5,471 nucleotides of DNA from JAGLYP01 sp034659435 (GTDB lineage: Bacteria; Patescibacteriota; Patescibacteriia; Patescibacteriales; UBA12075): assembly GCA_034659435.1 (NCBI GenBank), contig JAYEHJ010000012.1:1-5471 (forward strand). The letters run 5' to 3'. The notes beneath the pieces were generated by a model that worked only from the letters and a program-made list of their open reading frames with translations, made no database searches and was not told where the DNA came from. A program made the position numbers and the translations under genes. Below, piece by piece: positions 1 through 5,230 of this stretch. The number at the start of each line of letters is the position of its first letter. Within the stretch, counting starts at the first letter, position 1.

Positions 1-309
1 ATCTAAAAATGTTCCCAAAGCCGTCTTGAAGGCAATAGCAGCCATGGTGTCATTTTCACTTCTACTTGTCCACTTCCAAAAAGAAGTTGCCCAGTTTTTC
101 ATATTGTCCCATGTGCCTCCTTCAACTTTCCCTTCAACTTCTTTAGTTGCCGCTTCTACCCCTACATCCACAACACTTACCCCATTTAATACCGCTTCTG
201 TCGCTAATACATTGGCGGTATTAAATAACGTAAAAACCAAAATTAAAAAAACAAAAACACCAACAAATATTTTTAAAAATATCTTTTTACTAAATTTAAT
301 TTTTTTCAT
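1..309 (-). CDS. N-terminal part of a secreted or membrane protein, CPR type, function unknown (cut by window edge)
   Basis: The minus strand is open from ATG at 309 to the window edge (103 codons, C-terminus missing). Residues 1-36 look like a signal peptide or signal anchor: a lysine-rich start (MKKIKFSKKIF), a hydrophobic stretch of about 20 residues, and a possible cleavage site after VLA, before TEAVL. The mature part has a Trp-rich segment (WDNMKNW, then FWKW) followed by a probable helix, AAIAFKTALGTFLD. I recall similar segments at the N-termini of long Patescibacteria membrane proteins encoded near secretion or pilus genes, but too little is present to assign that. The ATG lies only 4 nt after the stop of the upstream ATPase gene, so the two are probably co-transcribed. 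No Shine-Dalgarno precedes it. An opposite-strand reading frame is also open here, but the export signal and tight spacing favour this strand. Confidence 0.72.
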   Translation of the reverse strand, partial: MKKIKFSKKIFLKIFVGVFVFLILVFTLFNTANVLATEAVLNGVSVVDVGVEAATKEVEGKVEGGTWDNMKNWATSFWKWTSRSENDTMAAIAFKTALGTFLD

Positions 310-313
310 ATAT

Positions 314-1720
314 TTAAAAATTAATAATCCGGTTTATTTCAAAAACATAATAGCCAAGTTCGTTTAACAATTTTACAGTTCTCTTATCCTTAATTTTATC
401 AAAACTCACAACAACTTTAAAAACTTGCTTTTTTTGCTGTTTGGCAAATTCTTCCAATTTATTAATCAATTGCGCGTCTATGGCTTTTGCGCTTAATTTT
501 ATCTCGCCTATTAAAACATTTTTTTTATCTTCGCCGTATATATCAATTTCGCGCTTTTTATCCCAATAACTACCAATACTTTGCGGACAAAACGGCAAAA
601 TATTATTATTTACTATTTTCTTAAATAAAATTTCCCTAACCAATTCTTCAAAAATCAATCCCTTGTGCTGCCTGAAAGTTTTTTTAAAATCGGCTATAAC
701 CGGCTTAATCGCTTCTATCTCAATTTTATTATAATTTTTATAAACATACCTAAACCAAAATTTTAAAAATATATCTTTTAAACAATAACGGCTATCTCTG
801 CTGTTTTTCTTTTCCAATGGAGTTTTTCTTTCCACTAATTTATATTTATTGATTAACACAGACAAATATTTGCTAATCGTGGTGGTTGGCAGCTGCATTA
901 TATTAACAACTTCGTTTATTTTTGTCTTACCGCAGCTTAAACAAAATAAAATATCAAAATATCTTTCATAATCATTTCCAAATTCTTCAATTAACAAATT
1001 CTCGCCCTCTTTGTATAAAGGAGTGTCTTTTCTAATAACTAATTCTTCCAGCATTTTCTCCAGCTTAACATCAAAAAGATTAAATTTTTCCAATAAATCA
1101 TAATATTTGGCAACTCCGTTAAAAATAGCGTAAAAATCAAAAATTTTTTCCAAATCGCTTACGCCATGATCATGGCTTATGCTAACAATCTCTGAAAATT
1201 CAAAGGGTTTTAAATAAATAAAATTATCAACCCTGCCATAAAGAGGCTCTTTTTGTTTGAATATTTTTTCCATTAAAGTCTGAATGCTGCCGATTAAGAG
1301 CAAGTGCATTTTAGCTGTATTTTTGTATTCATCAATTTTCTTTTGTAAAATGGAAAATACTGATTTTTCAATATATTGAAAATTTTGAAACTCATCAAAA
1401 ACAACAATTATTCTTGTCTTTTTGCTTAAAGCGAATATAATATTAAAAAAATCTTCCCAACTGACTATTTTATTCGGCAAAAAATCAAAATTTTCTTTTA
1501 AAACAGCTGTAAAATCATCAAGGATAATCTGGGAACTTTTTTTGGTAACATAAAAATAAAGTGATTTGCTTTCTGCTTTTTTAATATATTTTCTAACAAT
1601 TTCCGTCTTTCCGATTCTCCTCCTGCCCATCATAACCTCTGTTATTAAATTATTTTTAGCATAATTAAAATGCTTATTTAAAAGGGCTAATTCATTTTTT
1701 CTATTATAAAATTTTTTCAT
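314..1720 (-). CDS. Archaeal-type P-loop ATPase with C-terminal DUF234 / PD-(D/E)XK nuclease-like domain
   Basis: A 468-aa protein of the ATPase family 'predominantly from Archaea' (MNS-type STAND-related P-loop NTPases). Walker A is GRRRIGKT at residues 32-39. Walker B is RIIVVFDEF at 103-111, with the acidic pair D109-E110. LLLIGS at 140-145 fits the sensor strand, and YLKPFEFSEI at 169-178 matches a motif usual in this family. A winged-helix region follows (about 253-300). The C-terminal DUF234-like nuclease region (about 310-468) keeps candidate catalytic residues: E358/E359, D393 (EIDI) and E406-x-K408 (GEIK). Length and domain order fit the family, and all motifs are intact. The protein is presumably cytosolic. 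The biological role of this family is not settled; published comparative work has suggested some members behave as mobile or selfish genes. The start is the first ATG after a 50-nt spacer holding two 15-bp dyads. There is no Shine-Dalgarno. The next gene begins 4 nt after the stop. Confidence 0.93.
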   Translation of the reverse strand: MKKFYNRKNELALLNKHFNYAKNNLITEVMMGRRRIGKTEIVRKYIKKAESKSLYFYVTKKSSQIILDDFTAVLKENFDFLPNKIVSWEDFFNIIFALSKKTRIIVVFDEFQNFQYIEKSVFSILQKKIDEYKNTAKMHLLLIGSIQTLMEKIFKQKEPLYGRVDNFIYLKPFEFSEIVSISHDHGVSDLEKIFDFYAIFNGVAKYYDLLEKFNLFDVKLEKMLEELVIRKDTPLYKEGENLLIEEFGNDYERYFDILFCLSCGKTKINEVVNIMQLPTTTISKYLSVLINKYKLVERKTPLEKKNSRDSRYCLKDIFLKFWFRYVYKNYNKIEIEAIKPVIADFKKTFRQHKGLIFEELVREILFKKIVNNNILPFCPQSIGSYWDKKREIDIYGEDKKNVLIGEIKLSAKAIDAQLINKLEEFAKQQKKQVFKVVVSFDKIKDKRTVKLLNELGYYVFEINRIINF

Positions 1721-1729
1721 TTTATTAAT

Positions 1730-1759
1730 ATACTGACCGGTATAATACCGGCTGGTATA
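1730..1759. repeat. Two tandem 15-bp imperfect dyad units upstream of the ATPase gene (possible operator)
   Basis: Units at 1730-1744 (ATACTGACCGGTATA) and 1745-1759 (ATACCGGCTGGTATA) agree at 12 of 15 positions, and each is itself an imperfect palindrome ending in GTATA. Across their junction, 1737-1751 is a perfect inverted repeat of 7-bp arms around one base (CCGGTAT-A-ATACCGG). The block fills most of the 50-nt gap between the membrane-protein stop and the ATPase start, and ends about 10 nt before the ATPase ATG. The layout suggests a protein-binding site, perhaps autoregulatory. The palindrome is not followed by a T-run, so it does not look like an intrinsic terminator. Function is inference. 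Confidence 0.6.
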
Positions 1760-1770
1760 ATATATTTTGC

Positions 1771-2475
1771 TTAATTCATCCCTTCTTCCGCTAAAGCCTC
1801 GCTAAAACTTTCCATTAAATCTTTGTCGCTGATTTGATCAAGAAGCGCTTTTTCCATTCCGGCTTCAATCAATAACTTTCTTAAATCATCCACGCTCATT
1901 TCTTCGCTTCCTAAATCGCTAATTTGCGCTTTGCTTGGCATAATTTGCGCGTTTAGTTCTTCCAAGTCAATATTATTCGCGGTTCCGGGATTAACCAATT
2001 GCGCGTCTTCATTAAATAAAACATCATTATCGCAATCCCTGCCTGCCGGACAATTGGGATTTTTATTATTGTCAATTTCCTCCTTGTCTGAAAAACCATC
2101 GCTATCGGAATCTTCCAGATAAGGCGAGGTTTTATAAAAATTTAATTCATCATAATCGGAAAGGCCATCGCCGTCTGTATCTTTATTTTTAAGATCAGCA
2201 TCGCTTAAATCAGAACAATTTCCGCCAGGGCAAAATTTTTCCAAACCATGCCCGCTATCTTTGTCTTTTACGCTCGTTTTTTGGGAAAACGGAGAATAAA
2301 TTCCCTTTTGAATATTAATTATTCCAAAAACAAAAACCAAGACGGCAAAAAAAGCCAGCACTGCCAAAGCAATTTTCTGGCCATTTCCCAAACCGCTAAA
2401 AATATGAGGCTGTTCAACCTCAACTTTTTCTATTTGTTTAGATTCTTGATTGTCTTCATTGTGATTTTCTTGCAT
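1771..2475 (-). CDS. Membrane-anchored protein with thrombospondin type 3-like calcium-binding motifs
   Basis: A 234-aa protein. A charged cytoplasmic N-terminus (about 1-33, rich in E, N and Q) is followed by one hydrophobic transmembrane segment (about 34-54). The rest is probably outside the membrane, with no signal-peptidase site obvious. Two acidic loops of the DxDxDGxxDxxE type are visible: D99-TDGDGLSDYDE110, and D122-SDSDGFSDKEE133. They resemble thrombospondin type 3 or EF-hand-like calcium sites. They are bracketed by paired cysteines: C82/C87 in FCPGGNC and C142/C148 in NCPAGRDC. A helical C-terminal region (about 190-232) is rich in acidic residues. This arrangement recurs in Patescibacteria surface proteins as I remember them; the function is unknown, but calcium-stabilised adhesion or scaffolding is plausible. 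A good promoter lies directly upstream, so the gene need not depend on rsmA transcription. Confidence 0.88.
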   Translation of the reverse strand: MQENHNEDNQESKQIEKVEVEQPHIFSGLGNGQKIALAVLAFFAVLVFVFGIINIQKGIYSPFSQKTSVKDKDSGHGLEKFCPGGNCSDLSDADLKNKDTDGDGLSDYDELNFYKTSPYLEDSDSDGFSDKEEIDNNKNPNCPAGRDCDNDVLFNEDAQLVNPGTANNIDLEELNAQIMPSKAQISDLGSEEMSVDDLRKLLIEAGMEKALLDQISDKDLMESFSEALAEEGMN

Positions 2476-2497
2476 GGGGAAAAATATTTATAATAAG

Positions 2498-2527
2498 ATT
2501 ATACCATATTTTGCATAAAAATTCCAA
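2498..2527 (-). promoter_or_regulatory. Sigma70-type promoter with extended -10 for the calcium-motif membrane protein
   Basis: Read on the minus strand: a -35-like TTGGAA (2527-2522), an 18-nt spacer, and TATAAT (2503-2498) preceded by TGG, giving the extended -10 form TGnTATAAT. Transcription would start near 2491, leaving a leader of about 15 nt before the ATG at 2475. That leader contains no Shine-Dalgarno. Confidence 0.7.
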
Positions 2528-2537
2528 ATTAATTTCT

Positions 2538-2599
2538 GATTTTAGATTTATGATTTATGATATAGGATGTATTTCTTAAAAAATCATAAATCCAAAATC
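2538..2599. repeat. Heptad-repeat tract forming a long imperfect hairpin over the rsmA 3' end
   Basis: Arms 2538-2556 and 2581-2599 are inverted copies of 19 bp with a 24-nt loop. Eighteen positions pair by Watson-Crick rules, and the odd one (2544/2593) becomes a G-U pair in the minus-strand transcript. One further pair (2537/2600) extends the stem. The left part reads as 7-nt units beginning GATT or GAT (2538, 2545, 2552, 2559, 2566), with two exact GATTTAT copies. The right arm also has period 7 (AATCATA, AATCCAA, AATCACA). The rsmA stop codon (2578-2576) sits in the loop. Without a trailing U-run this is not a classic terminator, although it could protect or attenuate the transcript. Confidence 0.75.
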
Positions 2600-3601
2600 A
2601 CAAACCGTGAATAGTATTCTCCAATCATCAACCGATAATTCCTGCGCCCTGATTTTTTCATTAAAACCGGCTTTTTTAAGCCAATTTTCCGCATCTTTTT
2701 GGCTGATTTTATACCCGCCAGCCAAATTATTTTTTAACATCTTCCGTTTAGAACTAAACCCAATCCTAACTAACTGAAAAAATTTCTTTTCATCAATATT
2801 CTTAATTCNNNNNNNNNNNNNNNNNNNNNNNNNNNNNNNNNNNNNNNNNNNNNNNNNNNNNNNNNNNNNNNNNNNNNNNNNNNNNNNNNNNNNNNNNNNN
2901 NNNNNNNNTAATTCTTCATTCTTAATTCTTAATTGAATAACAGCGCTATCGACCTTAGGCACCGGCCAAAAATCAATTTTTGGAACATACTTAATAATTT
3001 CCGCTTTTGCGTAAAATTGTACTGAAACCGCAAGCAAACTCATTTTTCCGGGGCCGGCAACAATCCGATCGGCAACTTCTTTTTGCAGCATCAAAACCAT
3101 TGACTTAGGCTTATTTTCACAGCTTAAAAATTTTCTAAGAAAAACAGAAGTGATATTATATGGAAGATTTGCAACGATTTTATATTTAGAATTAAGAATA
3201 AAGAATAAAGAATCAAGACTGCTCCTATCATAATTTTGATTATTATCCTTGATTCTTGATTCTTGATTCTTGATTCTGTTCTTAATTCTAAAATCCAATA
3301 TATTCCCGTTAACAACTTCAACATTATCTATTTTTTTCTCTTTTAGATTTACTTTAAGCAAATTAGCTAACTTATCGTCTAATTCAACCGCGATTACTCT
3401 TTTTACTTTTCTCGCAAGTTTTTCCGTTAAAAATCCCAACCCCGGCCCCACTTCCAAAATAATATCGTCTTTTTTAATCTCAGCGGCATTAACAATAAAA
3501 TCATAAACATCTTCATTAATTAAAAAATTCTGCCCGCGCGAGCGAACAGGTTTTATGTTGTTTTCTTTGCAGATTTGTTTTGTTTTATTAAACAAATTCA
3601 T
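2576..3601 (-). CDS. rsmA: 16S rRNA (adenine1518-N6/adenine1519-N6)-dimethyltransferase RsmA/KsgA, interrupted by an assembly gap
   Basis: It dimethylates two adjacent adenines in the 3'-end hairpin of 16S rRNA, using S-adenosylmethionine, during late small-subunit assembly in the cytosol. Visible motifs are RGQNFL (22-27), the SAM-binding glycine-rich loop EVGPGLGFLT (50-59), acidic AVELD (71-75) and the catalytic NLPY (145-148). VPKVDSAV (214-221) and the C-terminal RIGFSSKRKMLKNNL and RAQELSVDDW blocks also fit the family. Three oddities lie along the gene. Residues about 104-139, just before NLPY, are read from an inverted heptad-repeat insertion and should be a surface loop. Residues 232-265 fall in a 100-N gap, so frame and length there are unproven. 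The last residues (about 333-341) come from another repeat tract rather than a normal family end. An extended -10 promoter places the transcript start about 4 nt before the ATG, suggesting a nearly leaderless mRNA. Confidence 0.96.
   Translation of the reverse strand: MNLFNKTKQICKENNIKPVRSRGQNFLINEDVYDFIVNAAEIKKDDIILEVGPGLGFLTEKLARKVKRVIAVELDDKLANLLKVNLKEKKIDNVEVVNGNILDFRIKNRIKNQESRIKDNNQNYDRSSLDSLFFILNSKYKIVANLPYNITSVFLRKFLSCENKPKSMVLMLQKEVADRIVAGPGKMSLLAVSVQFYAKAEIIKYVPKIDFWPVPKVDSAVIQLRIKNEELXXXXXXXXXXXXXXXXXXXXXXXXXXXXXXXXXXIKNIDEKKFFQLVRIGFSSKRKMLKNNLAGGYKISQKDAENWLKKAGFNEKIRAQELSVDDWRILFTVCDFGFMIF
2797..2930. repeat. Heptad tract interrupted by the assembly gap, within rsmA
   Basis: Both flanks of the N run are the same 7-nt simple repeat in the same orientation. 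On the left, TATTCTT (2797-2803) is followed by AATTC running into the gap. On the right, AATTCTT (2910), CATTCTT (2917) and AATTCTT (2924) continue the period. The tract lies between the conserved VDSAVIQL and DEKKFFQLVRIGF blocks of RsmA. A longer tandem tract probably broke the assembly here. Confidence 0.75.
2809..2908. other. Assembly gap of exactly 100 N
   Basis: The run of N is exactly 100 bases, a length commonly used as a placeholder when the true gap size is unknown. It lies inside rsmA, so the joined reading frame is an artefact of the placeholder length until the sequence is filled. The frame happens to match on both sides with 100 N. Confidence 0.95.
3185..3292. repeat. Inverted heptad-repeat element inserted in frame in rsmA
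   Basis: The outer ends are a perfect 14-bp inverted repeat (3185-3198 with 3279-3292). Inside them are 7-nt repeats in opposite orientation: AGAATTA, AGAATAA, AGAATAA and AGAATCA at 3188-3215, against four exact TTGATTC copies at 3249-3276. The core between the tracts is about 33 nt. The whole is 108 bp, a multiple of three, and encodes RsmA residues 104-139. In the transcript it could fold into a long hairpin. It resembles a small inverted-repeat (MITE-like or REP-like) unit, but I see no target-site duplication and cannot prove that it moves. Confidence 0.75.
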
Positions 3602-3610
3602 TCTTGCTTT

Positions 3611-3619
3611 ATTATAGCA
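3611..3619 (-). promoter_or_regulatory. Extended -10 promoter of rsmA
   Basis: On the minus strand, TG (3619-3618), one base, then TATAAT (3616-3611) gives a full extended -10. The region 17 nt upstream is a T-run with no clear -35. Transcription would begin at about 3605-3604, only about 4 nt before the ATG at 3601, so the mRNA may be nearly leaderless. Confidence 0.65.
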
Positions 3620-3621
3620 TA

Positions 3622-3649
3622 TTGAATATTTAAAAAAAAATGTTATAAT
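3622..3649 (+). promoter_or_regulatory. Divergent plus-strand promoter for the surface-protein operon
   Basis: TTGAAT (3622-3627), a 16-nt A-rich spacer, and TATAAT (3644-3649) preceded by TGT form an extended -10 promoter. Transcription would start near 3656, giving a leader of about 29 nt before the ATG at 3685. It is back to back with the rsmA promoter; the two -10 boxes are about 27 nt apart, so the two directions could interfere or be co-regulated. Confidence 0.68.
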
Positions 3650-3684
3650 AAAATTATATTAAGCCGCGCGAAATTTTAAACTAT

Positions 3685-4056
3685 ATGGCAATATTAAAAA
3701 ACAAAATAAATTTATTATTTTATTCTTCTATTATTTTTTTTATTATCACTTGCTCCACGCATATTTTTAATAAAAATAAAACAGCTAAAGCCGTTGGGTC
3801 TAGCGGCGGCAGGATATCAGCAATAGTTTTACCAAGATCTCCTGATTGCACCCCGCAAATGTGTACTTGCAATTCGGCATATATGGTTACCATTATACCT
3901 TATGGCGGAAATGATTCTATTTTGTGCATTCCCGTGGCAAACGTCCCAACAACCGGACCAACAATCTCTATGAGCAGTATAGGCTATAAAATACTTGGCT
4001 ATTGGACGGTAACACAACCGACCGCAATGTCAAACAACTGGGGGACTTCATTTTAA
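3685..4056 (+). CDS. Small secreted cysteine-containing protein of CPR type, function unknown
   Basis: A 123-aa protein with an N-terminal hydrophobic export segment (about 8-23). Cleavage after TAKA (residue 36) is possible; C23 in IITC is a poor lipobox, so a lipoprotein is less likely. The mature part begins SSGGRISAIV and contains four cysteines (C55, C60, C62, C81), including the CTC triplet. It then has a hydrophobic strand (YMVTIIPYGG), a late aromatic patch (YKILGYW), and a short end NNWGTSF. I recall small Patescibacteria secreted proteins with the same order (GGR start, CTC, a 'pP.GG' turn, a 'vLGt/W' patch and a terminal GTS), so it seems complete, but nothing is known of its role. 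It is the first gene after the divergent promoter, and the next gene starts 4 nt after its stop. No Shine-Dalgarno. Confidence 0.8.
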   Translation: MAILKNKINLLFYSSIIFFIITCSTHIFNKNKTAKAVGSSGGRISAIVLPRSPDCTPQMCTCNSAYMVTIIPYGGNDSILCIPVANVPTTGPTISMSSIGYKILGYWTVTQPTAMSNNWGTSF

Positions 4057-4060
4057 ATTT

Positions 4061-5203
4061 ATGAAAAAAAATAAAAAATTATTAATTTCAATAACATTAA
4101 TCGCCGCGTCCTTATGTTTTATTTTTTTTGACAATAAATTATTAGCGCAACATACAATTTCTTCAGAATTAAAAGGAAAAATTCTTCTGCAAGTTGAAGA
4201 ACATGGGGAAGCTTGGTATGTTTATCCTTATGATTTAAAAAAATATTATCTTGGCAAACCAAAAGACGCTTTTGATATTATGCGCAATCTTGGCATTGGA
4301 ATATCTAATAACGATATAAAACAAATCCCGATAGCTGAAGCAAATTTTTTCGGCAAAGATGATGATAATGACGGCTTATCCAATAAAATTGAAGACAGTA
4401 TTGGGACTGACAAAAATAATATAGACTCCGACAATGACGGATATGATGATAAAACTGAAATATTAAATAATCACGATCCTCTTAGCGATAACTTTTTAAC
4501 AATAAATACCGGCCTGCAAAACAAACTATCAGGATTAATATTAATGCAAATAGAACAAAACGGTGAAGCATGGTATGTCAATCCCAATGATTTAAAAAGA
4601 TATTATCTTGGCAAGCCGTTGGACGCTTTCAATTTAATGCGAAACCTTGGACTGGGAATCACAAATAAAAATATAGCAAAAATTGAAGAATACAAAATAA
4701 ACCAAGAATATACAACTAAAAATATTATAAAAAAATTTACAAATCTGATAAATGGCTCACATAGTATAAGAAAATATACAAATTCTGATTACAACTTTAA
4801 ATTTAATTATCCCAATGATTGGAAAATTAAAAAATATGAAAACCAGCCTTATATCACTCAAATAACAGATTCTGAAAGAGATTATATTATAGAAAAAAAA
4901 GGAGTAATTTCTTTAAACTATTTTAAAATTTCAAATAACGCAAACACAAATGTTGATACTTTTAGAGTTGCCGCAAAAGGCAAATCAACTGTATTAAGCG
5001 ATGAAAAAAAGAATATAAACGACAAAGAAGCTTACGAGAATTCCTATGAACATCTTTTGGCATACGAAAAAACAACCACAATTCAAATAGATTCAGACGA
5101 ATTTATACAAATTACCTTAGCTACGGCAAAGCATAATAATGATTATTATATTAATATATATAATAATTTATTAAAAAGCATTGAATTTACGGCACAGCAA
5201 TAA
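4061..5203 (+). CDS. Secreted surface protein: duplicated WYV-type domain, calcium-binding motifs and C-terminal 'YPxxW' domain
   Basis: A 380-aa exported protein. The signal peptide covers about 1-30 (MKKNKK start, hydrophobic core, LLAQ end). Two copies of one domain follow, at residues about 37-90 and 156-208, roughly two-thirds identical. Each carries GEAWYV, YYLGKP, DAF and MRNLG(I/L)GI. Between them lie acidic calcium-type loops: DDDNDGLSNKIE (100-111) and DSDNDGYDDKTE (122-133), resembling thrombospondin type 3 repeats. After a linker, residues about 238-377 form a separate domain opening with Y-x-F-x-F-x-YPNDW (244-254), like PsbP/Mog1-type lipoprotein domains. I recall the WYV repeat from many Patescibacteria surface proteins, sometimes beside peptidases; no catalytic motif is visible here, so a structural or binding role is more likely. 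It is 4 nt downstream of the small secreted protein, which suggests coupled translation. Confidence 0.87.
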   Translation: MKKNKKLLISITLIAASLCFIFFDNKLLAQHTISSELKGKILLQVEEHGEAWYVYPYDLKKYYLGKPKDAFDIMRNLGIGISNNDIKQIPIAEANFFGKDDDNDGLSNKIEDSIGTDKNNIDSDNDGYDDKTEILNNHDPLSDNFLTINTGLQNKLSGLILMQIEQNGEAWYVNPNDLKRYYLGKPLDAFNLMRNLGLGITNKNIAKIEEYKINQEYTTKNIIKKFTNLINGSHSIRKYTNSDYNFKFNYPNDWKIKKYENQPYITQITDSERDYIIEKKGVISLNYFKISNNANTNVDTFRVAAKGKSTVLSDEKKNINDKEAYENSYEHLLAYEKTTTIQIDSDEFIQITLATAKHNNDYYINIYNNLLKSIEFTAQQ

Positions 5204-5230
5204 AACTTTAATAAACACGCGAATATCTTT

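Noticed and set aside
314..345. CCGG-containing AT-rich sequence at the ATPase 3' end, considered as a partner of the 15-bp dyads marking mobile-element ends
   Set aside because: Only about seven bases match, and it is part of the coding sequence; too weak to support element termini.
26..367. Plus-strand open frame of 113 codons
   Set aside because: It is antisense to an open minus-strand frame with a clean signal peptide that starts 4 nt after the ATPase stop; its composition looks like a shadow frame.
1737..1751. Palindrome considered as an intrinsic terminator of the membrane-protein gene
   Set aside because: The loop is one base, too tight for a hairpin, and no U-run follows in either direction; a protein-binding site fits better.
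2248..2493. Plus-strand open frame of 81 codons, and a similar one at 1931-2122
   Set aside because: Both lie antisense within the calcium-motif membrane protein gene and have no promoter or recognisable protein features.
3185..3292. Heptad repeats considered as a CRISPR array
   Set aside because: Units are 7 nt, contiguous and without spacers.
3124..3506. Short open frames on both strands inside rsmA
   Set aside because: They are off-frame or antisense to conserved RsmA motifs, and the minus one is inflated by the stop-poor heptad repeats.
3829..4434. Minus-strand open frames at 3829-4017 and 4246-4434
   Set aside because: They are antisense to two plus-strand genes with export signals and domain structure; nothing supports them as genes.
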